DNA of 64,000 nucleotides from Caulobacter rhizosphaerae (GCF_010977555.1 NZ_CP048815.1:248001-312000); one strand, 5' to 3'; positions 8,278 to 16,635 are shown, numbered from the stretch's first letter. Translations and numbers: made by a program. The notes: a model not told the origin generated them from the sequence alone.

Positions 8278-9156
8278 CTAAAACGCCTCGGCGACGATCG
8301 TCCCGTCCGGCAGCAGGGCCGCGCGCTTGAGGCCGCTGGAGGCGAAGGGCATGGCGACATTGCCGTCGCGGTCCACGGCGATCAGGCCGCCGTGGCCGCC
8401 GAGATCCGCCACGCCCTGGATGGCGGCCTGGGCGGCGTCCTCCAGGCGCTCGCCCCCAAACCGCACCCGATGGGCGATCTGGGCGGCCACCGCGGTGCGG
8501 ATGAAAAATTCGCCTTGGCCGGTGCAGGAAACCGCCGCATGGCCGTCCGCCCAGGCGCCCGCGCCGATGATCGGCGAATCCCCGACCCGGCCGGGCAGCT
8601 TGCCGAACACCCCGGCCGTGGAGGTCGCCGCCGCCAGCCGGCCCTCGGCGTCGCGGACGACGCAGCCCACGGTGCCGGTCGGCAGGACGCCGGGCGCATG
8701 GTTGGCCTCGAACGCCCCGGCCTGGGTGAACCAGGCCGCGGGATCGGTGATCGGCTTCAGACCCTGTTCGCGGGCGAAGGCCATGGCGCCTTCGCCAGCC
8801 AGCATCACGTGCGGCGTGCGCTCCATCACCGCCCGGGCGGCCAGGATCGGACTCTGAAAGCCCTGCAGGGCCGCGACCGACCCGGCGCGCAGCGTCGCGC
8901 CGTCCATCAGGCTGGCGTCCAGCTCATATTCGCCGTCGGCGTTGGGCGAGGCGCCCTTGCCGGCGATGTAGAGGCCGGACGCCTCCAGGGCCGCCACGGT
9001 CTCGACGGCCACGTCCAGGGCGCTGGCTCCCGCCACCAGCCGCTCGCGCGCCGCCTCAACCAAGCTGCGCATATGGGCGATCTCGATGTCGTAGTCGTGG
9101 CCGCGCTTGGCCCCGGCGCCGCCGTGCAGGGCGAGGGTAAAACGTTTGTTTGACAT
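8278..9156 (-). CDS. iaaA: isoaspartyl peptidase / plant-type L-asparaginase
   Basis: This 292-residue Ntn-hydrolase belongs to the plant-type (type III) asparaginase family. It would hydrolyse L-asparagine and beta-aspartyl dipeptides. The proenzyme cleaves itself before a conserved threonine. Here the autocleavage motif is [10 protein letters not shown], with Thr162 as the predicted new N-terminal nucleophile. Other family marks are the start [19 protein letters not shown] at about 80-86, [16 protein letters not shown] at 189-204 and the TGQGE motif at 212-216. There is no signal peptide, so it is cytoplasmic. It is transcribed divergently from the quinone oxidoreductase gene. Confidence 0.93.
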   Translation of the reverse strand: MSNKRFTLALHGGAGAKRGHDYDIEIAHMRSLVEAARERLVAGASALDVAVETVAALEASGLYIAGKGASPNADGEYELDASLMDGATLRAGSVAALQGFQSPILAARAVMERTPHVMLAGEGAMAFAREQGLKPITDPAAWFTQAGAFEANHAPGVLPTGTVGCVVRDAEGRLAAATSTAGVFGKLPGRVGDSPIIGAGAWADGHAAVSCTGQGEFFIRTAVAAQIAHRVRFGGERLEDAAQAAIQGVADLGGHGGLIAVDRDGNVAMPFASSGLKRAALLPDGTIVAEAF

Positions 9157-9165
9157 TCTGCTTCC

Positions 9166-9190
9166 TTGGCCGTCCGGCGTGCGCTAGCGT
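9166..9190 (+). promoter_or_regulatory. possible housekeeping promoter of the quinone oxidoreductase gene
   Basis: TTGGCCG at 9166-9172 and GCTAGCGT at 9183-9190 are separated by 10 bases. They resemble the Caulobacter sigma-73 consensus (TTGACGS, 10-14 bases, GCTANAWC). The start codon follows 38 bases later. Confidence 0.4.
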
Positions 9191-9227
9191 CCGGCCGCTC
9201 ATAAAGACAAACGCAGGGAGAGGCGAG

Positions 9228-10226
9228 ATGAAGGCGGTGCTCAGCAAGGCGGTCGGCGGACCCGAGACCTTGGTGCTGGAAGACCTGCCCGACCCTCATC
9301 CTGGCCCGGGGCAGGTGGTGCTCGAGGTCAAGGCCTGCGGCGTCAACTATCCCGACGTGCTGATCATCGAGGACAAGTATCAGTTCAGGCCCGAGCGGCC
9401 GTTCGCGCCCGGCGGCGAGGTGTCTGGCGTCGTCGCCGCGGTGGGCGAGGGCGTCACGACGCTGGAAGTCGGCCAGCGGGTGCTGGCCTCGACGGGTTGG
9501 GGCGGCATGGCCGAGCGGGTCGCTCTGGACGCGGCGCGCTGCACGCCGATTCCCGACACCATGCCGTTCGACGAGGCCGCCGCCTTCATCCTGACCTACG
9601 GCACCTCCTACTACGCCCTGAAGGACCGTGGCCGGCTGAAAGCCGGCGAGACCCTGCTGGTGCTGGGGGCGGCGGGCGGCGTGGGCTTGGCGGCGGTCGA
9701 GCTGGGCAAGGCGGCCGGCGCCCGGGTGATCGCCGCCTGTTCCAGCCAGGAAAAGGTCGATCTGGCCCTCAGCCGCGGCGCCGCCGCCGGCGTGGTCTAT
9801 CCGCGCGGCCCGTTCGACAAGGACGGCCAGAAGGCCCTGGCGACGCAGATCAAGGACGCCTGCGGCCCCGGCGGCTGGGACGTGGCCTATGATGCGGTCG
9901 GCGGCGACTATTCGGAGGCCACGATCCGCGCGGCGGGCTGGAACGGCCGCTTCCTGGTGATCGGCTTCCCGTCCGGTATCCCGAAGATCCCGTTGAACCT
10001 GACCCTGCTGAAGTCGTGCGACATCGTCGGGGTGTTCTGGGGGGCGGCGGTGGCCCGCGATCCCGAAGGGCACGCTCAGAACGTCCGGGAACTGATGGAG
10101 CTCTATGCCGCGGGCAAGATCCGGCCCTATGTCTCCGAGCGATTCCCCTTGGCCAAGGCCGGCGACGCGATCGCGCACCTGGCCAGCCGGAAAGCCATGG
10201 GCAAGGTCGTGGTCGTCAACGAATAA
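9228..10226 (+). CDS. NADPH:quinone oxidoreductase family protein (MDR superfamily)
   Basis: This 332-residue zinc-independent medium-chain dehydrogenase/reductase is of the quinone-oxidoreductase type. The N-terminal GroES-like domain (DPHPGPGQVVLEVKACGVNYPDVLIIED) lacks the zinc ligands of alcohol dehydrogenases. The Rossmann NADPH site is VLGAAGGVGLAAVELGKAAGARVIAA at about 145-170. The conserved AYDAVGG and VIGFPSG stretches follow. It probably reduces quinones or enoyl-type substrates in the cytoplasm. The ATG at 9228 follows AGGGAGAGGCGAG. An in-frame start at 9150 would overlap the divergent asparaginase start. Confidence 0.9.
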   Translation: MKAVLSKAVGGPETLVLEDLPDPHPGPGQVVLEVKACGVNYPDVLIIEDKYQFRPERPFAPGGEVSGVVAAVGEGVTTLEVGQRVLASTGWGGMAERVALDAARCTPIPDTMPFDEAAAFILTYGTSYYALKDRGRLKAGETLLVLGAAGGVGLAAVELGKAAGARVIAACSSQEKVDLALSRGAAAGVVYPRGPFDKDGQKALATQIKDACGPGGWDVAYDAVGGDYSEATIRAAGWNGRFLVIGFPSGIPKIPLNLTLLKSCDIVGVFWGAAVARDPEGHAQNVRELMELYAAGKIRPYVSERFPLAKAGDAIAHLASRKAMGKVVVVNE

Positions 10227-10238
10227 TCCGCGACATCC

Positions 10239-10301
10239 CGACACAGGCGGACCGGCGTTCTACGAAATCGAAGTCCTTGAGCGTTCGGTCCACCTGTGTC
10301 G
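10239..10301. repeat. 63-bp element with 16-bp inverted arms
   Basis: CGACACAGGCGGACCG (10239-10254) is the inverted complement of CGGTCCACCTGTGTCG (10286-10301) at 15 of 16 positions. A 31-base loop separates the arms. On the minus-strand RNA the one mismatch becomes a G-U pair. It begins 12 bases after the oxidoreductase stop and is followed by a T-rich gtcagttgttt. It may be a large-loop terminator, a small palindromic repeat element or a remnant of mobile DNA. Confidence 0.6.
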
Positions 10302-10431
10302 TCAGTTGTTTAAATGGTGAATCGCTCCTGAATAGAGGTTTTCAAGGTTAAGTTTCGCTAATCATTCTTCTTGGGAAAAGGCTAAGCCTATTCCTATAGA
10401 CCTGTGCTCCAAGTCGTCGGAGTCGGGTAAG

Positions 10432-11349
10432 ATGTTCCTTCCAGCGAGAGACGCCTCCTCTCCAGAGGTGCGTCAAAACTTTCGTATGAGCCGCCGTCCC
10501 GAGGAGCGCGTGCAGGTGCTCGGCGGGTCGATGGACCTGGTCCGTCCAGAGGAAGTTTTCCATTTCGTGGCTGGCAAGATCGCCGCACGCGAAAGCGCCG
10601 TGGTCGCCAATCACAATCTCCACAGCCTGTATCTGATCCGCAAGGACCAGAAGATCGCCGAGTTCTTCGCCACATCCGACCTGATCGAGGTCGATTCCGT
10701 GCCGCTGATCTTCTGGGCGCGCATCGTCGGCCGGGCCAGCCGCCGGTTTCACCGCTGCACCTATCTGGACTGGCGTGACGCCTTCTGGGAGCGCGCCATC
10801 CGGGAAGACTGGAAGGTGTTCTTCGTCGGCGGCGCTCCGGGCGTCGGCGAGAAGGCGACCGCCAGGATCCAGGCTGATTGGCCAGCCGCGCGGATCCGTA
10901 CGCACCATGGCTATTTCGATGTCGCGCCCGGTTCGGCCGAAAACCAGGCCGTGGTTGACGCGATCAACGACTATCGGCCCGACATCGTGCTGGTCGGCAT
11001 GGGCATGCCGCGCCAGGAGGTCTGGGTTCTGGAGAACCAGGCCAAGCTGGGCCCCTGCGTGACCTTCACGGTCGGCGGCGCTTTCGACTACGAGGCCGGC
11101 GTCCAGCGCCCCTCGCCCCGCTGGATGGGGCAGGTGGGCATGGAGTGGTTGTTCCGGCTGGTGGTCGACCCGCGGCGCCTGTTCACGCGCTACTGCGTAG
11201 AACCATGGCATCTGATGGGGCCTGCCCTGCGTGACGTGCGTCGCGCCTTGGCGCGGCAGGTCTCTTCCCGTAAAGCTTTGGACGCCGCCCGCGCTGAATA
11301 TGTCCGGGCGTCCGATCTGGCCCGCTCTGACAGTCTGGGGGGACGATGA
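10432..11349 (+). CDS. WecG/TagA/CpsF family glycosyltransferase (GT26)
   Basis: This 305-residue GT26 enzyme transfers a sugar, typically N-acetylmannosaminuronate or N-acetylmannosamine in WecG/TagA, to an undecaprenyl-linked acceptor. Family features are VANHNLHSLYLIRKD, the SDLIEVDSVPLIFWAR stretch (the D.vP motif), FFVGGAPGVGEKAT, PDIVLVGMGMPRQEVWVLEN and GGAFDYEAGVQRPSPRWMGQVGMEWLFRLVVDPRRL. The ATG at 10432 follows GGAG with a 9-base spacer; a second ATG at 10486 has no such site. The gene overlaps the next small gene by four bases (ATGA). It opens the exopolysaccharide locus; holdfast or capsule GT26 homologues exist in Caulobacter. Confidence 0.92.
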   Translation: MFLPARDASSPEVRQNFRMSRRPEERVQVLGGSMDLVRPEEVFHFVAGKIAARESAVVANHNLHSLYLIRKDQKIAEFFATSDLIEVDSVPLIFWARIVGRASRRFHRCTYLDWRDAFWERAIREDWKVFFVGGAPGVGEKATARIQADWPAARIRTHHGYFDVAPGSAENQAVVDAINDYRPDIVLVGMGMPRQEVWVLENQAKLGPCVTFTVGGAFDYEAGVQRPSPRWMGQVGMEWLFRLVVDPRRLFTRYCVEPWHLMGPALRDVRRALARQVSSRKALDAARAEYVRASDLARSDSLGGR

Positions 11350-11543
11350 GCCTGAAGATCCACGTGTCGCCCTCCGGCCGAAAGGCCGAGCGGCCCAATA
11401 TCGCGCAACGTGTCGGGGCGGTCTTCGGTCTGGCCGGCCTGGTGCTGGCATGGGCCGTGGTCCTGCTGCCCTGCGCCGTCTGGCTGCTGTTCAACCTGGT
11501 GTTCAACCGGTCGCAAGAGACGCCCGTTCGCCAGCAAGCCTGA
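11346..11543 (+). CDS. small single-span membrane protein, 65 residues
   Basis: This short gene is translationally coupled to the WecG-type gene through an ATGA overlap. The first 20 residues are polar and basic. A long hydrophobic stretch VGAVFGLAGLVLAWAVVLLPCAVWLLFNLVF (about 23-53) forms one long or two short membrane segments. A polar tail (NRSQETPVRQQA) follows. No family is recognised. The coupling suggests it could anchor or modulate the adjacent glycosyltransferase, which is a guess. Confidence 0.6.
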   Translation: MSLKIHVSPSGRKAERPNIAQRVGAVFGLAGLVLAWAVVLLPCAVWLLFNLVFNRSQETPVRQQA

Positions 11544-11652
11544 ACGCTGTTCACTTAGTCCTGGCCAGGCGCGTTCCGCCGGGCCAGGATAGCCGCGCCT
11601 CACGCAGCGGCCCACCCTTCCAGAGGCCGCGCGCGGCCAAAGGGAGCGGCGC

Positions 11653-12546
11653 ATGACGGGACGTCTTGACGGCAAGGTTGCGGTGATCACCGGCGGATGC
11701 TCGGGCATTGGGCTCGGAACGGTGGAGCTGTTCGCGGCCCAGGGCGCCAAGGTCGTCGCCGCCGATCTGCAGGTCGACAAGGGCGAGATGCTCGAAAAGC
11801 GTTTCCCCGGCCAGGTACGTTTCGCCCCCTGCGACGTCACCCACGAAAGCCAGGTCGCCGCCGCTGTTGCCTTGGCCCAGGACGCGTTCGGTGGGCTCGA
11901 CATCCTGTTCAACAACGCCGGCCATGGCGGCGCGCCGAACGGCGTGGCCGATATGACCGCCGAGGGCTGGGACGCCACGTTCGCCCTGCTGTTGCGCGGG
12001 CCGGTTCTGGGCATGAAGCACGCCCTGCCCCTGATGCTGCAGCGCGGTGGCGGCAGCATCATCAACACCGCCTCGATCGCCGGCCTTCAGGCGGGTTTTG
12101 GGCCCCTGGCCTACTCGACGGCCAAGGCCGCGGTGATCCACATGAGCAAGTGCGCGGCCGCCGAGCTGTCACCGTTGAAGGTGCGGGTCAACGCCATCTG
12201 CCCCGGCCTGATCGCCACTTCGATCTTCGGGGCGTCGATGGGCCTGCCGCGGGAGGTGGCCGACCAGATGGCCGCCCGGGTGGCCGAGGTCGGGCCGAAG
12301 ATCCAGCCGATCCCCAAGGCCGGCTTGCCGGAAGACATCGCTCGGGCGGCGCTCTATCTGGCCAGCGACGATTCCGAATTCGTGACCGGAACCCATATCG
12401 TGGTCGACGGTGGCGTCACGATCGGCGGCCGTCACGCCTGGGATCACGCCGCGCCTTCCCCGCTGTTGTCAGCCATGGGGATCACTCCGGAACAGGCCGA
12501 ACAGATGCGGGCAGCGCTGATCGCGGCGCAAGCTCAAGGCGCGTGA
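11653..12546 (+). CDS. SDR family oxidoreductase
   Basis: This 297-residue classical short-chain dehydrogenase/reductase has the NAD(P) site TGGCSGIGLGTVELF (about 14-28). DVT, NNAGHGG and NTASIAGLQ follow. The active-site YSTAKAAV has Tyr then Lys four residues later. The C-terminal signature ASDDSEFVTGTHIVVDGGVTIGG ends the core. An acidic residue at the end of beta-2 (AADLQVDKG) suggests NAD preference. It is cytoplasmic, and the substrate is unknown. A ribosome site AAGGGAGCGGC precedes the ATG. It sits between EPS genes but may not belong to that pathway. Confidence 0.9.
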   Translation: MTGRLDGKVAVITGGCSGIGLGTVELFAAQGAKVVAADLQVDKGEMLEKRFPGQVRFAPCDVTHESQVAAAVALAQDAFGGLDILFNNAGHGGAPNGVADMTAEGWDATFALLLRGPVLGMKHALPLMLQRGGGSIINTASIAGLQAGFGPLAYSTAKAAVIHMSKCAAAELSPLKVRVNAICPGLIATSIFGASMGLPREVADQMAARVAEVGPKIQPIPKAGLPEDIARAALYLASDDSEFVTGTHIVVDGGVTIGGRHAWDHAAPSPLLSAMGITPEQAEQMRAALIAAQAQGA

Positions 12547-12614
12547 CCGCGAGAGCCGAATGTTCGGCTCCCAGGATCCCTGACCGCTGGACCGTCGACT
12601 GATGCGTTTTAGGC

Positions 12615-12638
12615 GCCTCACATCAATCCATGTGAGGC
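12615..12638. terminator. 9-bp hairpin between convergent genes (possible bidirectional terminator)
   Basis: GCCTCACAT and ATGTGAGGC form a perfect 9-bp stem with a 6-base loop, placed between the SDR stop (12546) and the convergent BTLCP stop (12648). A run of T on the left side (gcgtttt) gives a weak A/U context, but there is no proper U-tract directly after the stem. Confidence 0.45.
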
Positions 12639-12647
12639 TAAAGGGCT

Positions 12648-13571
12648 CTAGGAGCGCGTGCTCACCCCGACGTGGACCCACTTGGTGGGGGCGCCTGGCG
12701 CCTGGCGGTCCAGCCACTGATAGGGCGCTTCGTTCCAGGGCAGGATCCAGGGCGACAGGTTGTCGAGCACGACTTCGCCCTCGTTGGTGGCCACCAGCAG
12801 CACGGCGTGCATTTCGCCGTGGAACGTACGGACGATGGCGATCGATAGGGCCTCGCCCGGGGCGCCCGCCTCGATCAGCGCGCGCCGCTTGGCCAGGGCG
12901 TAGTCTTCGCAGTCCCCCCGTTTGACGTGGTCGACGCCGGCGGCCCAGTAGTCGGCCCTTCCATAGGCGGCATAGTCGTCCGAGCGACGGATCGAGCGGT
13001 TGACCTGGGTGTTGATCCGCTGCAGCTCGCGATCGCTCAGTTGGCTGACCATCGGCGGTGCGGGCGCGTCGTTGATCGCCCCATTTTCAGCCCGGGCGCT
13101 CTCGACCGGCGCGTCCTCGACCATCACACCCTCGACGGCCGGCACGGCGGTCGTGGCGGTGACGGGATCGGCGTCTTCGGTCTCTGGCTCCTCCGCGATG
13201 ACGGGGGCGACCGGTTCGAACAGGTTCGCGACGGGACGCGGCGCCAGCGGACGGTTGATATAGCCTGGGTAAGCCGAGGCGGGCGCCTCGGCCAATTCGG
13301 CGGTCGTACGCCCGAACAGGGCCGCCCAGCGGGCCTGCCCGGCCCACTGCCGGACTTCGGCCAGCTTGGCCGCCTGACTGGCGTCGATATCGTCGCCGCG
13401 GACGCCGTCCACGCACTCGATGGGCTGGCGCTGACAGAGGTCGGCGAAGCCGACCGGCGCGGCGGTGGGCGCGCCCAGCGGCATGGGCGGCGCGACCTTC
13501 ATCGGCGCGGCCACGGCGAGAGCGGGCGCGAACATCAGAGCCAGAAGGCTAAGAGCGGACCGGTTGCGCAT
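12648..13571 (-). CDS. bacterial transglutaminase-like cysteine peptidase (BTLCP, HvyA/LapG-like)
   Basis: This 307-residue exported protein belongs to the BTLCP family (PF06035). Residues 1-22 are a signal peptide. The catalytic triad is visible as Cys221 in RGDCEDYALAKR, His255 in EMHAVLLV and Asp270 in VVLDNLSPW. The conserved N-terminal LCQRQPIEC is at 45-53. Between about 90 and 175 an Ala/Pro/Glu/Val-rich, low-complexity insertion makes it longer than typical members of about 200 residues. LapG members cleave adhesins. In Caulobacter crescentus the relative HvyA sits in an EPS cluster and blocks capsule formation in swarmer cells. The setting here, close to a Wzc-like kinase gene and GT26, favours an HvyA-like role, but orthology is not proven. 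Confidence 0.85.
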   Translation of the reverse strand: MRNRSALSLLALMFAPALAVAAPMKVAPPMPLGAPTAAPVGFADLCQRQPIECVDGVRGDDIDASQAAKLAEVRQWAGQARWAALFGRTTAELAEAPASAYPGYINRPLAPRPVANLFEPVAPVIAEEPETEDADPVTATTAVPAVEGVMVEDAPVESARAENGAINDAPAPPMVSQLSDRELQRINTQVNRSIRRSDDYAAYGRADYWAAGVDHVKRGDCEDYALAKRRALIEAGAPGEALSIAIVRTFHGEMHAVLLVATNEGEVVLDNLSPWILPWNEAPYQWLDRQAPGAPTKWVHVGVSTRS

Positions 13572-13662
13572 GGATACTCATCCCCTGTTCGGGACCGAAT
13601 ATCGCAATTAAAATCTAATAACCGGCGTAGATAAATGGGTAAACATAAGTATACGTATAGAG

Positions 13663-13676
13663 TTAATCCCCCTTAA
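13663..13676. promoter_or_regulatory. TTAA-N6-TTAA near-match to a CtrA box
   Basis: Two TTAA half-sites with a 6-base spacer lie 92 bases upstream of the BTLCP start, in an unusually AT-rich 110-base stretch (13600-13710). The accepted CtrA site is TTAA-N7-TTAA, so the spacer is one base short. The site is close to palindromic and reads alike on both strands. Confidence 0.3.
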
Positions 13677-13742
13677 CTAAATAAGGGATTCTACCTAGTT
13701 GGGGTAAACTGCGACGGAAGCTTCACCTGGACTGCACAATAG

Positions 13743-13772
13743 AAAAGCCGGCGGCGTTGGGACGCCGCCGGC
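13743..13772 (-). terminator. rho-independent terminator of the VanZ-like gene
   Basis: GCCGGCGGCGT (13747-13757) and ACGCCGCCGGC (13762-13772) form a perfect 11-bp stem with loop TGGG. On the minus strand the stem is followed by TTTT. It lies 22 bases downstream of the VanZ-like stop codon. Confidence 0.85.
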
Positions 13773-13794
13773 CTGAGAAATGAGATGACGCCGA

Positions 13795-14262
13795 TCAGAC
13801 CGGGTTGGCCGAAGAGGCCGCGTCCTGGACCTTGGGAGCGGGACGACGGCGGCGCTTGCGCCTGTCCAGGGCCCGCAGTTGCCGGACGCTGAGGTCGGGA
13901 TGGGTGCGAAGCTGATGGCGCAGGCGCTCGACCGCGCCCGGCAGGACCGCCGCGGTGATCCCGGCCGCGTCGGCCATGAAGTCCGCCAGCGACATGTCGC
14001 GGCCCGTCAGGCCCTGCAGGAGTTCGATGGCCAAGCCCAGCGCCGCGGCGACCATGGCCAAGTCGGTCCGTCGCCTGCGGGGGGCGATAATGAACAGGGC
14101 GTTGGCCACTGCGAAGAAGGCGGTGGCGTGCGCTTCCTTGTCGGTGAAGCCGAACCGCAGTTCGAGGTCCTGGAACGGGCCTAGCATCACGATCAGCAGG
14201 CTTGCGAACGCGATTGCAAAGAAGACCTTGAAGCATCGTTGCAGAGTGCGCGGCGTCAACAT
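13795..14262 (-). CDS. VanZ-like membrane protein
   Basis: This 155-residue membrane protein has about four hydrophobic segments: FKVFFAIAFASLLIVML; the HATAFFAVANALFIIAP segment; LAMVAAALGLAIELLQGL; and MADAAGITAAVLPGAV. The VanZ-family marks TDKEAHATAFF (D-K-x-x-H) and SLADFMADAAG are present. The C-terminal 40 residues are cytoplasmic and very basic (RRKRRRRPAP). The ATG at 14262 has AGGAG 10 bases before it; a TTG at 14307 would add 15 residues. VanZ-like proteins often accompany polysaccharide genes, but their molecular role is unclear. It is followed by a strong terminator. Confidence 0.75.
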   Translation of the reverse strand: MLTPRTLQRCFKVFFAIAFASLLIVMLGPFQDLELRFGFTDKEAHATAFFAVANALFIIAPRRRRTDLAMVAAALGLAIELLQGLTGRDMSLADFMADAAGITAAVLPGAVERLRHQLRTHPDLSVRQLRALDRRKRRRRPAPKVQDAASSANPV

Positions 14263-14371
14263 CGGGGAAGTGCTCCTTACCCGCGCACCTTCGATGATCG
14301 ACTTCAATTCCTGGTAAACTGATATGATTAATGCCTGCTAATACTTAAGAAATGCCGCTGACGGGGTAAAG

Positions 14372-14402
14372 AAAAAGCCCGCCGCCAGATGGCGACGGGC
14401 TT
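14372..14402 (-). terminator. rho-independent terminator of the Wzc-like kinase gene
   Basis: GCCCGCCGCC (14377-14386) pairs with GGCGACGGGC (14391-14400) with one mismatch and the loop AGAT. On the minus strand the stem is followed by TTTTT. It starts 25 bases after the kinase gene stop. Confidence 0.82.
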
Positions 14403-14424
14403 GTCCGAAAGACCCGAGGGTCGT

Positions 14425-16635
14425 TTAGCTTGCGTAGTACTTCTTGTATTCGTCGTAGTAGTAGCCGGCGTCGCCGTAGCCGTGCTTGGACTGGGCGTTC
14501 ATGTCGACCTGGGTCAGGGCCACGCCGGCGATCTGGGCGTTGGCCTGCTGAAGCAGGCGGACCGAGGCGCCGATGGCGCGGGCCGGGGTCTTGCGCCAGC
14601 GCGCCAGCAGTACGACGACGTCGGTCTTGCCGGCCAGGATCCGCGTGTCCGCCAGGGCGAGCACCGGGGCGGTGTCGAGGATGATCAGATCGAACGAGGC
14701 GCGAGCCCGAGCCAAGAGCTGGTCCATCGCCGGCAGGCCGAAGACGTCCTCGGTGGACGAAGCCGTGTGGGCCAGCGGCAGAACATAAGCGCCCGAGGCC
14801 TGGTCCAGAAGCACAGCGCTCTCCAGCGTCGCCGCGCCGTGCAGCACCTCGGCCAGACCGTTTTCCGGCGTCAGGCCCAGGGTGCGGGTGACCGCGCGGC
14901 GGCGCAGATCGCAGTCAAGCAGCAGCACCTTGCTGCCGGACTGGGCGGCGACGCGCGCGAGGCAGATCGAGGTGGTGGTCTTGCCTTCGCCCGGCAGGGC
15001 CGAGGTCAGGACCACGATCTTACCTTGCTGACCAGGTACGGCGTAGAGGATCGCGGTGCGCAGCGAGCGGAAGGCCTCCGCGAAACCGGAAAGCGGCTTG
15101 CGAAGGACATAGTCGATCGGCTGGATGCCGCGTTCGTTCGCCTCGGCGACCGACGACATCAGAGGGATCGAGGCGACGCTGGCCAGACCGATCTTGCGTT
15201 CGACGTCGTCCGAGGTCGCCAGGCCGGCGTCCATGATCTCGGCGATAATAACCGCGGCCAGACCTGCGCCGGCCCCAACGACTATGCTGAGCGCCAGGGC
15301 CAGCATCACGTTGGGCGAGCTCTGATGCGAAGGCGGCGTCGCGCGAGAAACGACGCGTGCGTCGGCCTGTTCAACGCCTTCCTGGGCGCCGGTTTGCTTA
15401 TAGCGGTCCAGGAAGCTCTGATAGACGGTGCGGGCGGCTTCGGCGTTACCTTCGAGCTCCTTCAGATGCACCGAGGCCGCGCTGTTGGCGGCCAGGGTGC
15501 CGCGAGCGCCGCCGAGGCTGGCTTCCACGGAGGCGGTGCGCTGTTGTGAGACCCGGACGCGGGCTTCGAGGTTGGAGACGATGCGGCGAATTTCCGCCTG
15601 GATCTGCTGGTCGATATCCGCCAGCTCGCGCTGGGCCCGCACCATGTCCGGATGGCGATCACCGTAACGGCCTGACATCTCGGCCACGCGGCCACTGACG
15701 CCGGCGCGTTGCGCGCGCAGATTCTGCACGACCTGGGAGCTTAGAGCCTCGCCGACGTCGTCACCGTTTGAGCCGGCGGCCAGCTGAGCGCGGGCGGTGC
15801 GCAGACGCGCCTCGTCCTCGGCTTGCTGGGCGCGGGCCTGGGCCAGTTGCTGGTTGTAGGCGGAGATTTCCTGCTCGGTGAGCGTGGTGCCTTCCGAGCT
15901 GAGCAGATTGTTGGCGACACGATAGTTGGAGACGGCCGCGTCGGCTTCCTGCAACTGAGTGCGCAGAGTGTCGAGACGGCTATTCAGGAAGGTGTTGGCC
16001 TGGCGGGTGGCGTCGAACTTCGCGGTCAGCTGCGACCGCAGGTAGGCGTCGGCGAACGCGTTGGCGATCGTGGCGGCCTTCATCGGCGAGGTCGACTGGA
16101 AGCTGATCGTGATCGAATAGGTGAGGCCGACGCGACGAACCGTCAACTGCTTGCCGACCGCGGCGATCACGGCCTGCCGCTCGGCTTCGGCGGCGCCAGG
16201 CGCGGCGCGCTCGCTGGCGGCCTTCTTGCCCCCCAGGATGCTGCCGACAAGCCCCGGCGACTTGAGGGCGCCGTTGAACTCGGGGTCCTTGTCGAGCTTG
16301 AGGGCGTCGACGACGGCTTCGGCAAGTTGCGGCGACTTGAGAACCTCGACTTCCGTATCGACTGTGCTGGTGTCGGCCGTCAGACCGGAAAGGACCGCCT
16401 GCGAGTCGACGACCTTTTCGGTCCGCGTGTTGATCATGACGTTGGCGGTCGCCGTGTACATCGGCGTTTGCCGAAGCATCACGAACATCAGCAGGGCGGC
16501 GATCACGCCGGCCACGCCCAGGAACAGCCACAAGCGGCGCCGGAATGCGGCGATCAGGCGTTCAACATCGATGGTCTCGCCAGAAGACCCGCCGGCGCGG
16601 GTCGTCTGCGGCTGCGTATCAACACTGTTTTCCAT
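14425..16635 (-). CDS. polysaccharide co-polymerase / BY-kinase (Wzc/ExoP-like)
   Basis: This 736-residue inner-membrane protein is of the PCP-2a type. It controls Wzy-dependent polymerisation and export. A Wzz domain starts at about 20, with membrane span LFLGVAGVIAALLMFVML (37-54). A coiled-coil GNVR region lies at about 205-430. The second membrane span is about 443-467. The cytoplasmic kinase has Walker A ALPGEGKTT (Lys552), Walker A' LLLDCDLRR (571-579) and Walker B LIILDTAP (650-657). The C-terminal tail holds a tyrosine cluster (YGDAGYYYDEYKKYY), the autophosphorylation target. No Wzb-type phosphatase gene is nearby; a PPP-type phosphatase lies at 43.8 kb. It is monocistronic, with its own terminator. 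Confidence 0.95.
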   Translation of the reverse strand: MENSVDTQPQTTRAGGSSGETIDVERLIAAFRRRLWLFLGVAGVIAALLMFVMLRQTPMYTATANVMINTRTEKVVDSQAVLSGLTADTSTVDTEVEVLKSPQLAEAVVDALKLDKDPEFNGALKSPGLVGSILGGKKAASERAAPGAAEAERQAVIAAVGKQLTVRRVGLTYSITISFQSTSPMKAATIANAFADAYLRSQLTAKFDATRQANTFLNSRLDTLRTQLQEADAAVSNYRVANNLLSSEGTTLTEQEISAYNQQLAQARAQQAEDEARLRTARAQLAAGSNGDDVGEALSSQVVQNLRAQRAGVSGRVAEMSGRYGDRHPDMVRAQRELADIDQQIQAEIRRIVSNLEARVRVSQQRTASVEASLGGARGTLAANSAASVHLKELEGNAEAARTVYQSFLDRYKQTGAQEGVEQADARVVSRATPPSHQSSPNVMLALALSIVVGAGAGLAAVIIAEIMDAGLATSDDVERKIGLASVASIPLMSSVAEANERGIQPIDYVLRKPLSGFAEAFRSLRTAILYAVPGQQGKIVVLTSALPGEGKTTTSICLARVAAQSGSKVLLLDCDLRRRAVTRTLGLTPENGLAEVLHGAATLESAVLLDQASGAYVLPLAHTASSTEDVFGLPAMDQLLARARASFDLIILDTAPVLALADTRILAGKTDVVVLLARWRKTPARAIGASVRLLQQANAQIAGVALTQVDMNAQSKHGYGDAGYYYDEYKKYYAS

